From Modestobacter italicus (GTDB lineage: Bacteria; Actinomycetota; Actinomycetes; Mycobacteriales; Geodermatophilaceae), in assembly GCF_000306785.1 (NCBI RefSeq), contig NC_017955.1, forward strand, positions 744,001 through 808,000: a stretch of 64,000 nucleotides of DNA, written 5' to 3'. The translations under genes and the position numbers were made by a program. The notes under the pieces were generated by a model, which saw only the letters and a list, made by a program, of their open reading frames with translations, ran no database searches and was not told the DNA's origin. This document shows positions 29,547 to 40,248 of this stretch, piece after piece. The number at the start of each line of letters is the position of its first letter. Position 1 is the first letter of the stretch.

Positions 29547-32426
29547 GTGCGCACCGCAGCAGGGCCGGCGACGGTCGGTCCCCGCCCCGGCGGCCGCGCC
29601 GGGCTCGTCGTCCTCCTCGCCGTCCTGCTCAGCCTGGCCGGCACGGTCGCCGGCGGCACCCCGTCCGCGCGCGCCGCGGCCGACGTCAGCACCGAGGACG
29701 CGCGCGTCCCCTCCGGCTCCGGCGCGGACGCCGTCGAACTGGACACCTCGCTCTACCTGCCCGCGTCGGCCAGCGCCGACGACCCGGCCCCCGCGGTCCT
29801 GCTCGCGCACGGCTTCGGGGGCAGCAAGGCCTCCGTCGCCGCCGATGCCCGCGACCTGGCCGGCCGCGGCTACGTCGTCCTGGCCTGGTCCGCCCGCGGC
29901 TTCGGCGCCAGCACCGGCCAGATCGGGCTGGACGACCCGCGGTACGAGGTGGCCGACGTCAGCACGCTGCTCGACCTCCTCGCCGAGCGCGACGACGTGC
30001 TGCTCGACGGGCCCGGGGACCCCCGGGTGGGCATCGCCGGCGGCTCCTACGGCGGCGCGCTGGCGCTGCTCGCGGCCGGCTACGACCAGCGGGTCGACGC
30101 CATCGCACCGCAGATCACCTGGAACTCGCTGACCACCGCGCTCTTCCCCGACCAGGCCGGTGTCGTCGACGACGCCAGCTCGCCGGCGGCCACGCCGCGG
30201 ACCGGCGCGGCCGGGGTGTTCAAGCGACTGTGGTCCGGGCTCTTCTTCGGCGTCGGGTCGGTGCCCACCGGCGACGGCCTGCTCGGCGGTCTGCTCGGCG
30301 GCGGTGGTGCCAGCGGCGATGGTGGCGGTGGCACCGCACCCGACCTCTCGACCGTCGACCCCGCCGCGGTGACCCAGGCGCTGACCTGTGGCCGGTTCCG
30401 CGCCGACGTCTGCGCGGCCTACCAGTCCGCGGCCTCGACCGGCCGGCTCACCCCGGAGGTCGCCGCCGTCCTGGACCGCAGCAGCCCCGCCACGGTGCTG
30501 GACCGGATCACCGCGCCGACCCTGCTCGTCCAGGGCACCCAGGACTCGCTCTTCGGCTTGGGCGAGGCCGACGCCAACGCCCGCGGCATCGCCGCGAACG
30601 GCACCGAGGTCAAGGTCGTCTGGTACGCCGGCGGCCACGACAGCTCCGCCTCCGACGCCGTCACCGCCGACCTGCGGGAGCAGGTCGCCGGCTGGTTCGA
30701 CCACCACCTGCGGGGCACCGGACCCGACCCGGGCGCCGGGTTCAGCTACCCGGCGCCGACCGGCCTGGGCAGCGGGGTGGGCACCGTGCAGGGCGGGCAG
30801 CAGACCGTCGACGCCGCCGCCTACCCCGGGCTGGCCGCCGACGACCCGGTGCGCCGCACCGAGGTGGCGCTGCAGGGGCGGACCCAGCCGGTGGTGACGC
30901 CGCCGGGCGGGAGCCCCGCCGCGCTGTCGACGCTGCCCGGCCTCGGCGGGGTGACCGCCGCGCTGGGCGGCACCACGCTGGAGATCCCCGGCCAGTACGC
31001 CGCCTTCGACAGCGCCGAGCTCACCGACGCCGTCGACGTCGTCGGCGCACCGACGGTCACCCTGCAGGTCGCCGCCCCGGCCGGGACGGCGACGCTGTTC
31101 GCCAAGCTCTACGACGTCGGCCCGGACGGGTCGCTGACGCTGCCCAGCGGCCTGGTCGCCCCGCTGGCGCTGACCGGGCTGTCCGCCGACCCGAGCGCGC
31201 CGACCGAGGTCGCGGTGACGCTGCCGGCGATCGTGCACCGCTTCGAGGTCGGGCACACCATGCGGCTGCTGGTCTCCTCGACCGACCAGGCGTACGCGCT
31301 GCCCGCGGACGCGGCCGTCGACAGCGTCGGCCTGGCCGCGGGCACCTCGCTGGCCGTCCCCGAGGTCCCCGGCCAGACCCAGGCCACCGCCGGCTCGGCC
31401 CGCTGGTGGGTGCTGCTCGCGGTGCTCGCCGCCCTCGCGCTGCTCGGCTGGCTGGCCGCCCGGCTGCTCGCCCGCCGGCGGGGCCGCCGGCTGGCGGTGA
31501 CCTCGCCCGACGGGGAGGACGTGCCGCTGCGCTTCACCGGCGTCACCAAGGCCTACAAGGACGGGTTCGTCGCCGTCCGGGACCTCTCCTTCGAGGTGCG
31601 CCGCGGCCAGGTCCTCGGCCTCCTCGGGCCGAACGGCGCCGGGAAGACCACCTCGCTGCGGATGCTGATGGGGCTCATCCGCCCGACGGAGGGCCGGATC
31701 GAGGTCTTCGGGCACGCGGCACGGCCCGGTGCCCCGGTGCTCTCCCGGCTGGGGTCGTTCGTCGAGGGCACCGGCCTGCTGCCGCACCTGTCCGGCCGGG
31801 ACAACCTCGACCTGTACTGGGCCGCGACCGGTCGCCCGCGCGCGGACGCGCACATGGAGGAGGCGATCGAGGTCGCCGGGCTCGGCACCGCCATCGACAA
31901 GCGGGTGCGCAGCTACAGCCAGGGCATGCGCCAGCGGGTGGCGATCGCCCAGGCGATGCTCGGCCTGCCCGACCTGCTGGTCCTCGACGAGCCGACCAAC
32001 GGGCTGGACCCGCCGCAGATCCACGCGATGCGCGACGTGCTCCGCTCCTACGCCGACACCGGCCGCACGGTGATCGTCTCCAGCCACCTGCTGGCCGAGA
32101 TCGAGCAGACCTGCAGCCACGTCGTCGTCATGGCCAAGGGCCGCAAGATCGCCCAGGGCACCGTCGAGGAGATCGTCGGCACCGGGGGAGCGGTGCTCAT
32201 CGGCCTGGCCGACGAGCGCGACGCCGACCGCGCGGTCGAGGTCCTCGCCGGTCTCCCCGGCGCCGGTCCGGTCGAGCGCACCGACGAGGGGCTGGTCGTC
32301 GACCTCGGGCCGGTCGGCCGGGCGCAGGCGCTGACCGCGCTGGTCACCGTCGGCGTGGCGGTCGACCAGCTCACCCCGCGCCGTCGTCTCGAGGACGCGT
32401 TCCTGTCGCTGGTGGGGGAGTCGTGA
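29547..32426 (+). CDS. Fusion of secreted alpha/beta hydrolase and ABC transporter ATPase
   Basis: A 959-residue protein joining two proteins that are normally separate. Residues 1-43 form a signal or membrane segment ([19 protein letters not shown]). Residues about 60-610 are a CocE/NonD-like serine hydrolase: [13 protein letters not shown], nucleophile elbow [14 protein letters not shown] (about 165), an acid and His (AGGHDSS) downstream, then the jelly-roll X-Pro-dipeptidase C-domain. A transmembrane helix ([20 protein letters not shown], about 622-645) leads into a cytoplasmic ABC ATPase: Walker [10 protein letters not shown] (about 693), signature YSQGMRQR, Walker [11 protein letters not shown] and the H-loop SSHLL. 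The layout places the hydrolase outside and the ATPase inside. The permease gene overlaps the stop. Confidence 0.9.
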   Translation: MRTAAGPATVGPRPGGRAGLVVLLAVLLSLAGTVAGGTPSARAAADVSTEDARVPSGSGADAVELDTSLYLPASASADDPAPAVLLAHGFGGSKASVAADARDLAGRGYVVLAWSARGFGASTGQIGLDDPRYEVADVSTLLDLLAERDDVLLDGPGDPRVGIAGGSYGGALALLAAGYDQRVDAIAPQITWNSLTTALFPDQAGVVDDASSPAATPRTGAAGVFKRLWSGLFFGVGSVPTGDGLLGGLLGGGGASGDGGGGTAPDLSTVDPAAVTQALTCGRFRADVCAAYQSAASTGRLTPEVAAVLDRSSPATVLDRITAPTLLVQGTQDSLFGLGEADANARGIAANGTEVKVVWYAGGHDSSASDAVTADLREQVAGWFDHHLRGTGPDPGAGFSYPAPTGLGSGVGTVQGGQQTVDAAAYPGLAADDPVRRTEVALQGRTQPVVTPPGGSPAALSTLPGLGGVTAALGGTTLEIPGQYAAFDSAELTDAVDVVGAPTVTLQVAAPAGTATLFAKLYDVGPDGSLTLPSGLVAPLALTGLSADPSAPTEVAVTLPAIVHRFEVGHTMRLLVSSTDQAYALPADAAVDSVGLAAGTSLAVPEVPGQTQATAGSARWWVLLAVLAALALLGWLAARLLARRRGRRLAVTSPDGEDVPLRFTGVTKAYKDGFVAVRDLSFEVRRGQVLGLLGPNGAGKTTSLRMLMGLIRPTEGRIEVFGHAARPGAPVLSRLGSFVEGTGLLPHLSGRDNLDLYWAATGRPRADAHMEEAIEVAGLGTAIDKRVRSYSQGMRQRVAIAQAMLGLPDLLVLDEPTNGLDPPQIHAMRDVLRSYADTGRTVIVSSHLLAEIEQTCSHVVVMAKGRKIAQGTVEEIVGTGGAVLIGLADERDADRAVEVLAGLPGAGPVERTDEGLVVDLGPVGRAQALTALVTVGVAVDQLTPRRRLEDAFLSLVGES

Positions 32427-33280
32427 CGTCGTCCACCGGAGCCGCCGCCGGGTACCGGCCCGAGCGCACCCTGCGGCTGGGGGTCGAGCTCCGCCGGCAG
32501 TTCAAGCGGCGCCGGACCATCGGCGTCCTGGTGCTGATGGCCGTCCTGCCGCTGGTCCTGATCGGCGCCCTGGCGCTGGGCGGCGCGGAGGAGGCCGAGG
32601 CCAACAGCCGGGTCAACCTGGTCGACGTCGCGACGGCGAGCGGGCTCAACCTGACGCTGTTCGTGCTGTTCGCGACCTCCGGCTTCTTCCTGGTGGTGGT
32701 CTTCGCGCTGTTCTTCGGCGACACCGTCGCCAGCGAGGCGTCGTGGGGGTCGCTGCGGTACGCGCTGGCCACCCCGGTGCCGCGCGCCCGGCTGCTCCGG
32801 CAGAAGTGGCTGGCCGCGCTGGTGATGTCGGTCGGCGCGATGGTCCTGCTGGTCGTCGTCGCGGTCGTCGCCGGCGGGATCGCCTACGGCTTCGGCGACG
32901 TCCAGACGCCGGTGGGCATCGGGCTGGAGCAGCGGACGGCGCTGGTCCGGCTGGCCGGGATGGTCGGCTTCCTCGCCGTCCACCTGCTCGTCGTCGGCAC
33001 GCTGGCGTTCTGGCTGTCCACGGTCACCGACGCCCCGCTGGCCGCGGTCGGCGGCGCGGTGTTCACCACGGTGGTGTTCGCGGTGCTCGAGGCCGTCGAG
33101 CAGCTGGGCGACATCCGCGACTGGTTCCCCACCGCGTTCAGCCTGGCCTGGACCGACCTGCTGCAGACCCCGGTCGACTCCGGTGACCTGTTCCGCGGCG
33201 TCGTCCAGGGGCTGGCCTGGTCGGCGCTGTTCACCGCGCTCGCCTTCCGCCACTTCGCCCGCAAGGACGTCACCTCCTAG
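32423..33280 (+). CDS. ABC-2-type transporter permease
   Basis: A 285-residue membrane protein with six hydrophobic helices. The GTG overlaps the fusion gene's stop by 4 bases (GTGA), so the two are coupled. Its first part ELRRQFKRRRTIGVLVLMAVLPLVLIG and the block WGSLRYALATPVPRARLLRQKWLAAL match ABC-2 permeases that partner with an ATPase encoded just upstream. It would pair with the ATPase half of the fusion. The substrate is unknown; drug, lipid or peptide export are all possible. Confidence 0.9.
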   Translation: MTSSTGAAAGYRPERTLRLGVELRRQFKRRRTIGVLVLMAVLPLVLIGALALGGAEEAEANSRVNLVDVATASGLNLTLFVLFATSGFFLVVVFALFFGDTVASEASWGSLRYALATPVPRARLLRQKWLAALVMSVGAMVLLVVVAVVAGGIAYGFGDVQTPVGIGLEQRTALVRLAGMVGFLAVHLLVVGTLAFWLSTVTDAPLAAVGGAVFTTVVFAVLEAVEQLGDIRDWFPTAFSLAWTDLLQTPVDSGDLFRGVVQGLAWSALFTALAFRHFARKDVTS

Positions 33281-33281
33281 C

Positions 33282-33319
33282 GGAGTGCCACGGCGCGGAG
33301 AACGCGCCCGTGGCACTCC
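33282..33319. terminator. Hairpin between convergent genes
   Basis: The 16-base arm GGAGTGCCACGGCGCG pairs with the arm ending CGTGGCACTCC across a GAGAA-type loop. It starts directly after the permease stop and lies before the stop of the HAD gene on the other strand, so it likely works in both directions. Confidence 0.75.
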
Positions 33320-33320
33320 A

Positions 33321-34142
33321 CTAGAGCGAGGCGAGCACCGCCTGGGCCCAGCCCTCGCCCATGGGGTGGTCGGTCACCGAGGCGTTCGGGACGGCGGCCA
33401 GCAGCTCGCCCATGCCGGTGACGGCCGCGCCGTTGGCGGTGACCCACAGCCGGCGGACCGCCGGGGCCATCTCCAGGTCGCTGACGCTGTCGCCCACCGC
33501 GACGGCGTCGTCCGCGGTCAGCCCGCGGCGGGCGAGGTCCCAGGTGATCGCCGCTCCCTTGGAGATCCCGCGCGGCATGAGGTGGTAGACGTGCGGGGGC
33601 AGCGCGTCGTCGTCCAGGGTCATCCGCGGGGTCGCCGGGACGGCGCCGTTGTCGTTCATCGTCAGCCAGCCCCAGCCGCGCTCGGCCAGCCACCGGTCGA
33701 CGGCGGCGGCGTCGACCCGGCCGCGCAGCAGCGCGTCGGCCGAGTGCGCGGTGTGCCAGGGCTCGTGCCACTCCAGCCGGCCGGGGTGCGCGGCGGTCAG
33801 CGCCTCGACCACGCCGAGCTCGGCCATCACCTGCATCGGCGTCCGGCCGGCGTACCGCTCGGGCAGGTCGCCGGTGAGCAGGTGGGTCTCCCGGCCACCG
33901 GACCAGCTGACCAGCGACCCCAGCTCGGAGATGGCACCGTCGGCGGCGAAGATCCGCGCGGCCTCCACCAGCTGCGCGTGCGTCCGGCCGCTGACCAGCA
34001 CGAGGGCGACGCCGGCCCGGTGCAGCTCCAGGAGGGCCTCGGCCGGGGTCGGGGTGAGGGCACGGCCGGCGGTGTGCCAGAACGAGCCCCGGGGGCCGAC
34101 CATCGTGCCGTCCAGGTCGGTGTAGACGATGCGGGCAGCCAC
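33321..34142 (-). CDS. HAD-family hydrolase
   Basis: A 273-residue phosphatase-like protein. The GTG at 34142 gives MAARIVYTDLDGTMVGPRGSF; the longer open frame runs over the thrC leader and is not used. Motif I is YTDLDGTMV, with the nucleophile Asp and the acid Asp two residues on. Motif II is VLVSGRT. Motif III and IV are SKGAAITWDL and AVGDSVSDLEMAPAV. The cap between motifs II and III marks the Cof/sucrose-phosphatase type. The substrate is unknown, and mannosyl-3-phosphoglycerate-type sugars are one possibility. Confidence 0.88.
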   Translation of the reverse strand: MAARIVYTDLDGTMVGPRGSFWHTAGRALTPTPAEALLELHRAGVALVLVSGRTHAQLVEAARIFAADGAISELGSLVSWSGGRETHLLTGDLPERYAGRTPMQVMAELGVVEALTAAHPGRLEWHEPWHTAHSADALLRGRVDAAAVDRWLAERGWGWLTMNDNGAVPATPRMTLDDDALPPHVYHLMPRGISKGAAITWDLARRGLTADDAVAVGDSVSDLEMAPAVRRLWVTANGAAVTGMGELLAAVPNASVTDHPMGEGWAQAVLASL

Positions 34143-34203
34143 CCGTCCATCCTGGCCGGTTCGGGGTCCGCCCCACCGCCCCGGGTAGGCTCGCGGCGTT
34201 CCA

Positions 34204-34327
34204 CTCATCCAGAGGGGCAGAGGGACACGGCCCGATGAAGCCCCGGCAACCGCCGTGCGCAGTCCTGCGCACGGAAGGTGCCACATCCGTCCCGCGCGGC
34301 TCGACGGCCCGGCGCGGGGAAGATGAG
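34204..34327 (+). promoter_or_regulatory. SAM-I (S-box) riboswitch upstream of thrC
   Basis: The core is unmistakable: GAGGGAC at about 34219-34225, CCCGATGAAGCC with GGCAACC just after, and GGTGCCACATCC further on. The P1 helix is CTCATC (34204-34209) with GATGAG (34322-34327). P4 pairs CCCGCGC with GCGCGGGG. The last bases of the P1 strand overlap the ribosome-binding site GAGGAGG (34325-34331) of thrC, so the switch can act on translation. A possible -10, TAGGCT, lies at 34186-34191, so transcription would begin just before P1. Confidence 0.85.
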
Positions 34328-34341
34328 GAGGTAGTCGTCGT

Positions 34342-35643
34342 ATGACCATGACCGCTCCCGGTTCCGCCCAGGCAGACGTCACCGAAGGCGGGCCGGTCCC
34401 ACCGAACCCCGCCCGCGGGCTGGTCTGCCGCAACTGCGGCGCCACCTTCGGCCTCATCGCCGAGCACGCCTGCGCCGAGTGCTTCGGCCCGCTGGAGGTC
34501 GACTACGACCCCGAGGTCATGCGTGCGGTGACCCGCCAGCAGATCGAGGCCGGGCCGCAGAACATCTGGCGCTACGCCGCGCTGCTGCCCGTCGGCCACG
34601 ACCCGGCCGACCGGGTCACCCTCGACCCGGGCATGACGCCGCTGGTGCGGGCCGACCGGCTGGCCGCCGAGCTCGGCATCACCGGCGGGCTCTGGGTCAA
34701 GGACGACTCGGCCAACCCCACCCACTCCTTCAAGGACCGGGTGGTCAGCCTGGCCGCGACCGCGGCCAAGGGCTTCGGCTACGCCAAGATCGCCTGCGCC
34801 TCGACCGGCAACCTGGCCAACTCCGTCGCGGCGCACGCCGCCCGGATGGGGCTGCCCTCCTTCGTCTTCGTCCCCAGCGACCTGGAGCCGGGCAAGATCG
34901 TCCAGTCCGCGGTGTACGGGCAGGCGTTGATCGCCGTCGACGGCTCCTACGACGACGTCAACCGGCTGACCAGCGAGCTCGCCGAGACCGACGAGTTCGA
35001 GGACACCGCCTTCGTCAACCAGAACGTCCGGCCCTACTACGCCGAGGGCTCCAAGACGATGGGCTACGAGATCGCCGAGCAGCTCGGCTGGCGGATCCCG
35101 GCTCAGGTGGTCATCCCGATGGCGTCGGGCTCGCTGCTCACCAAGGTCGACAAGGCGTGGCGCGAGCTGGTCGCCGCAGGCATCGTCGAGGACACCGGCT
35201 GGAAGGTCTTCGGCGCCCAGTCCGCCGGCTGCGACCCGATCGCCACCGCGTTCGACAACGGCTGGGACGTCGTGAAGCCGGTCAAGCCGACCGGGATCGC
35301 CAAGTCGCTCAACATCGGCAACCCCGCCGACGGCCCCTACGCGCTGGACGCCGTCCGGCGCACCGGCGGGTCGGTCGCCCGGGTCGGGGACGACGAGATC
35401 GTCGCCGGCATCCGCGACCTGGCCCGCACGACCGGCGTCTTCGCCGAGACGGCAGGCGGGGTCACCACCGCGGTGCTGCGCAAGCTGGTCGAGGGCGGGC
35501 TGCTCGACCCGACGCTGGAGACCGTCGTGCTGAACACCGGTGAGGGCCTCAAGACCCTCGACCCGCTGCTCGACGTCGTCGGCCCCTCGCACCGGGTCCA
35601 GCCCTCGCTGCGGTCGCTGCGCGAGGCCGGTCTCATCGGCTGA
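34342..35643 (+). CDS. thrC: Threonine synthase
   Basis: A 433-residue PLP enzyme that turns O-phosphohomoserine into threonine. The ATG at 34342 lies 10 bases after GAGGAGG; a second ATG follows at 34348. An N-terminal zinc-ribbon-like segment has paired cysteines ([15 protein letters not shown]). The PLP lysine is in [12 protein letters not shown], and the phosphate-binding glycine-rich block is later, with [11 protein letters not shown]. Length and the N-terminal CXXC pair fit the plant-like actinobacterial class. Expression is under the SAM-sensing leader. A cold-shock gene follows. Confidence 0.95.
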   Translation: MTMTAPGSAQADVTEGGPVPPNPARGLVCRNCGATFGLIAEHACAECFGPLEVDYDPEVMRAVTRQQIEAGPQNIWRYAALLPVGHDPADRVTLDPGMTPLVRADRLAAELGITGGLWVKDDSANPTHSFKDRVVSLAATAAKGFGYAKIACASTGNLANSVAAHAARMGLPSFVFVPSDLEPGKIVQSAVYGQALIAVDGSYDDVNRLTSELAETDEFEDTAFVNQNVRPYYAEGSKTMGYEIAEQLGWRIPAQVVIPMASGSLLTKVDKAWRELVAAGIVEDTGWKVFGAQSAGCDPIATAFDNGWDVVKPVKPTGIAKSLNIGNPADGPYALDAVRRTGGSVARVGDDEIVAGIRDLARTTGVFAETAGGVTTAVLRKLVEGGLLDPTLETVVLNTGEGLKTLDPLLDVVGPSHRVQPSLRSLREAGLIG

Positions 35644-35732
35644 GGAAGGCCCTACCACACCGGGTGAGACCCGGCGGACAGGACCGGTGACCTGGGCTCT
35701 TGCGTCCTGTACCGTTCCGCGCGGTTCGAGTT

Positions 35733-35810
35733 CCACGTTCGTGTCGACGGGCGGGAGAGCGAGACCCCGGCCCCTCGATCAAGAGGTGCCGTCCGCACGC
35801 ACGAACGTGG
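35733..35810 (+). promoter_or_regulatory. Structured 5' leader of the cold-shock gene
   Basis: An 11-base arm CCACGTTCGTG (35733-35743) is perfectly complementary to CACGAACGTGG (35800-35810). Inside it GACGG (35746-35750) pairs with CCGTC (35789-35793), and CCTC with GAGG (35773-35776, 35783-35786). The 3' arm overlaps the first bases of the ribosome-binding site GGGAG (35809-35813), five bases before the start. It could control translation by temperature, as in cspA leaders. Confidence 0.6.
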
Positions 35811-35818
35811 GAGCACAC

Positions 35819-36019
35819 GTGGCACAGGGCACCGTGAAGTGGTTCAACGCCGAGAAGGGCTTCGGCTTCATCGCCGTCGACGGCGGGCAGGATGTCTTCG
35901 TCCACTACTCGGCCATCCAGATGGACGGGTACAAGAGCCTCGAAGAGGGCCAGCGGGTCAGCTTCGAGGTCGTCCAGGGCGAGAAGGGTCCGCAGGCCGA
36001 CGCGGTCCAGGCCGTCTGA
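35819..36019 (+). CDS. Cold-shock protein, CspA family
   Basis: A 66-residue single cold-shock domain that binds single-stranded RNA and DNA and melts secondary structure. The GTG start lies 5 bases after GGGAG. The RNP motifs are visible as KGFGFIAV and VFVHYSAI, with KWFNAEKG at the start. The family length is normal. Its leader is folded and may regulate it. It is followed by a strong hairpin at 36033. Confidence 0.95.
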   Translation: MAQGTVKWFNAEKGFGFIAVDGGQDVFVHYSAIQMDGYKSLEEGQRVSFEVVQGEKGPQADAVQAV

Positions 36020-36032
36020 GCGGTTCGCACCA

Positions 36033-36066
36033 CGAGGCCCGGTCCCCTTCGGGGGGCCGGGCCTCG
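36033..36066 (+). terminator. Hairpin after the cold-shock gene
   Basis: Arms CGAGGCCCGGTCCCC and GGGGGCCGGGCCTCG pair with a TTCG loop. It starts 13 bases after the stop. Confidence 0.85.
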
Positions 36067-36120
36067 TCGCGTTCCCGGGGGTCCGCAGGCCCGGGAACAA
36101 GCCGTCCCGACCCCCCGTTC

Positions 36121-36145
36121 TTGCACTCGCACAGGCCGAGTGCCA
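36121..36145. promoter_or_regulatory. CIRCE operator 1 upstream of groEL
   Basis: TTGCACTC, nine bases, GAGTGCCA: a CIRCE-type inverted repeat with one mismatch between the arms. It overlaps a likely promoter (-35 TTGCAC at 36121, -10 CAGACT at 36144, 17-base spacer). CIRCE is the HrcA binding site. Confidence 0.8.
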
Positions 36146-36154
36146 GACTTCTCG

Positions 36155-36181
36155 TTGGCACTCGGGGTACCTGAGTGCCAA
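36155..36181. promoter_or_regulatory. CIRCE operator 2 upstream of groEL
   Basis: TTGGCACTC, nine bases, GAGTGCCAA: perfect 9-base arms with the standard spacer, just downstream of the predicted promoter. This is the stronger of the two sites. Confidence 0.92.
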
Positions 36182-36264
36182 CCAGGTCGGAACGGTGAGG
36201 CACTGGTCGTGCGCCGCAGGAGGCGCACGCAACCGGTGTCGTCCGTCGCGGGCGCCGGACCTGA

Positions 36265-37929
<1,665 letters not shown>

Positions 37930-37972
37930 GTCCAGCCGTCAGCGTCAGCTGACACTGCACCACCAGCACTGC

Positions 37973-38014
37973 CCGACAGGGGCGGTCCCGCATCCGCGGG
38001 GCCGCCCCTGTCGG
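37973..38014 (+). terminator. Hairpin after groEL
   Basis: CCGACAGGGGCGG and the following bases pair with a right arm ending CCGCCCCTGTCGG, across an ATC loop. It lies 43 bases past the stop. Confidence 0.85.
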
Positions 38015-38055
38015 CGTTCCGGGGCCCGGGCAGGGAATCGCGGCCCGAGCGTGCA

Positions 38056-38071
38056 CTTTCGCGCGCGAAAG
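38056..38071. repeat. 16-bp palindrome related to the 23-bp tandem repeat
   Basis: CTTTCGCGCGCGAAAG is a perfect palindrome between groEL and the convergent VOC gene. It shares the core CTTTCGCGCG with the tandem repeats at 4034-4148, which suggests a dispersed intergenic family in this genome. Confidence 0.6.
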
Positions 38072-38080
38072 CGCGGGGGG

Positions 38081-38431
38081 TCAGTCGGGGGCGAAGACGC
38101 AGAACTCGTTGCCCTCGGGGTCGGCGAGCACGTCCCAGTGGACCTCGTCGTCCTTCCGGCGCAGCAGCGTCGCGCCCAGAGTGAGCAGCGCCTCGGTGTC
38201 CCCGGTGACGTCGTGGTGCATGCGGTTCTTCACCGTCCTGGGCTCGGGCACCCGGTTGACCCAGATGTTCGGCCCCGCCCCGCTGGGGTCGACGATGAGC
38301 ACCGGCTCGTCCGGGCCGCGGTCCTCCCCGTGCCGCTGGTAGCCCATCGCGGCGCACCACCAGTCGGCGAGCGCCTGCTGGTCGCGGGCGTCGAGGCACA
38401 GGTCGAGGAACCGGGCCGGGGAGTCGGTCAT
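38081..38431 (-). CDS. VOC-family (glyoxalase/bleomycin-resistance-like) protein
   Basis: A 116-residue protein, single-module vicinal-oxygen-chelate fold. The ATG at 38431 gives MTDSPARFLDLCLDARDQQALADWWCAAMGY. The C-terminal WDVLADPEGNEFCVFAP has the usual E/N metal-ligand pattern. The substrate is unknown; antibiotic binding and metabolic roles are both possible. It is convergent with groEL, and its start is 25 bases from that of the divergent DUF72 gene. Confidence 0.85.
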   Translation of the reverse strand: MTDSPARFLDLCLDARDQQALADWWCAAMGYQRHGEDRGPDEPVLIVDPSGAGPNIWVNRVPEPRTVKNRMHHDVTGDTEALLTLGATLLRRKDDEVHWDVLADPEGNEFCVFAPD

Positions 38432-38455
38432 GGCCGAGCAGGGTAGGCGGTCGGC

Positions 38456-39295
38456 GTGACCGTGGTGATCGGGACGTCGGGGTGGCAGTACCGCGACTGG
38501 CGCGGCCGCTTCTACCCGCCGGCGCTGCCGCAGCGGCTGTGGCTGGAGCACCACGCCGCGCACTTCGCCACCGTCGAGAGCAACAACGCCTTCTACCGGC
38601 TGCCCGAGCTGACCACCTTCCAGGCCTGGCGCGAGCGCACGCCCCCGGACTACCGGTGGGCGGTGAAGGCGTCGCGCTACCTCACCCACATCAAGCGGCT
38701 GCGCGAGCCGGAGGAGCCGGTCGACCGGCTGATGGAGCGCGCGGCCGGGCTCGGCGACCGGCTCGACGTCGTCCTGCTGCAGCTCCCGCCCACCCTCAAG
38801 GCCGACGTCGACCTGCTCAGCGCGTGTCTCGGGCGGTTCCCGAGCGGCACCCGGGTCGCGGTGGAGCCGCGGCACGACAGCTGGTGGACCGACGAGGTCC
38901 GTGCGCTGCTCGAGCGCTACCAGGCCGCGCTGTGCTGGGCCGACCGCGCCGAGCAGCCGGTGGCGCCGCTGTGGCGCACCGCGGACTGGGGCTACCTGCG
39001 GCTGCACACCGGGGCCGAGGGCTGGGGCTACCGCCCGGAGGCGCTGCAGCGGTGGGCCGAGCGCCTCGCCGACACCTACGCCGGCGACGACGTCCTCGTC
39101 TACTTCAACAACGACCCGGGTGGCGCGGCGACCGTCGACGCGGTCACCTTCGCCGAGGCCGTCCGCGCCGCGGGGCAGGAGCACACCCGGGTGCCGACGA
39201 TGGCCCAGGCCAGCGGCGCCGCCTGGCCGCCGAAGCCACCGCCGAAGGCGGGTCAGAGGACGGCGGTGTCCTCGGCGAAGGTGACGCCCAGCTGA
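38456..39295 (+). CDS. DUF72 family protein
   Basis: A 279-residue protein with a TIM-barrel-like pattern. The GTG start gives MTVVIGTSGWQYRDWRGRFYPP, followed by ATVESNNAFYRLP and RWAVKASRYLTHIKRL, and a late YFNNDPGGAATVDA. All are DUF72 hallmarks. The family has no proven reaction. The 3' end overlaps the Gfo/Idh gene on the opposite strand by 43 bases. Confidence 0.9.
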   Translation: MTVVIGTSGWQYRDWRGRFYPPALPQRLWLEHHAAHFATVESNNAFYRLPELTTFQAWRERTPPDYRWAVKASRYLTHIKRLREPEEPVDRLMERAAGLGDRLDVVLLQLPPTLKADVDLLSACLGRFPSGTRVAVEPRHDSWWTDEVRALLERYQAALCWADRAEQPVAPLWRTADWGYLRLHTGAEGWGYRPEALQRWAERLADTYAGDDVLVYFNNDPGGAATVDAVTFAEAVRAAGQEHTRVPTMAQASGAAWPPKPPPKAGQRTAVSSAKVTPS

Positions 39296-40248
39296 CCGGC
39301 GGCCTCCTCCAGCACCTGCTGGACGGCGAGGGTGTCGGCCAGCGGCATCACCGCGCTCTCGGTCCGCCCGGCGCGCAGGCACTCGGTGACCTCGATCAGC
39401 TCGTGCGCGTAGCCCGCCCCGAGCTGGGGGACGGTGATCTCCTCCGGGTCGGCGTCGGCCCGGTGCAGCACGATCGTCTGCGGGTGGTGGAAGCGGGGGA
39501 GCACGTCGATCCAGCCCGCCGTCCCGAACACCCGGGCCTGCCCGGGCAGCGCGTTGCGCAGCGAGGTCGTCAGCGTCGCGGAGCGGCCGTCGGCCCAGCC
39601 GAGCAGCAGGGAGGCCTCCGCGTCGACGCCGGTCGGGAAACGGGACCCGGCCGCGGTGACGGTGTCCGGCGCCCCCAGCAGCATCTGCGCCCAGGAGACG
39701 ACGTAGACGCCCAGGTCCAGCAGCGCGCCGCCGCCGAGCTCCAGGGCGAACAGCCGGTCGGTGGGGTCGAACTCCCGCTGCACGCCGAGGTCGGCCTGCA
39801 CCGAGCGCACCTCGCCGATGGCGCCGTCGGCGATCAGCTCGCGCATCCGGACGACGGCCGGCTGGAACCGCGTCCACATCGCCTCCATCGCGAAGACGCC
39901 GGTCTCCCGGGAGGCCTCGACCACCTCGCGGGCACCGGCGACCGTGGCGGTGAACGCCTTCTCGACCAGCAGCGCCTTGCCCGCGCGCAGCGCGCCCAGC
40001 GCGATCGCGTGGTGCTGGGGGTGCGGGGTCGCGACGTAGAGGACGTCGACCCCGGGGTCGGCCAGGACGTCGGCGTAGCTGCCGTGCGCCCGCTCGATGC
40101 CGTGCCGGGCGGCGAAGCCCTGCGCGCGGTCGAGCGAGCGCGAGGCGACCGCGACCACCCGGGCCCCGTCGACGACGGCGAAGTCCTCGACCACCTTCTC
40201 CGCGATGCGGCCCGGCCCCACGACTCCCCAGCGGATCTCCTCGGTCAC
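39253..40248 (-). CDS. Gfo/Idh/MocA family oxidoreductase
   Basis: A 331-residue NAD(P)-dependent dehydrogenase-like protein. The Rossmann motif GVVGPGRIAEKVVEDF comes first, then the AGKALLVEKAFTATVAGA block, in which the usual EKP reads EKA, and the C-domain with GGALLDLGVYVVSWAQ. The proline loss is mild and the lysine is kept. The start overlaps the upstream VOC stop by 4 bases, so the two genes form an operon on the minus strand. Confidence 0.88.
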   Translation of the reverse strand: MTEEIRWGVVGPGRIAEKVVEDFAVVDGARVVAVASRSLDRAQGFAARHGIERAHGSYADVLADPGVDVLYVATPHPQHHAIALGALRAGKALLVEKAFTATVAGAREVVEASRETGVFAMEAMWTRFQPAVVRMRELIADGAIGEVRSVQADLGVQREFDPTDRLFALELGGGALLDLGVYVVSWAQMLLGAPDTVTAAGSRFPTGVDAEASLLLGWADGRSATLTTSLRNALPGQARVFGTAGWIDVLPRFHHPQTIVLHRADADPEEITVPQLGAGYAHELIEVTECLRAGRTESAVMPLADTLAVQQVLEEAAGQLGVTFAEDTAVL

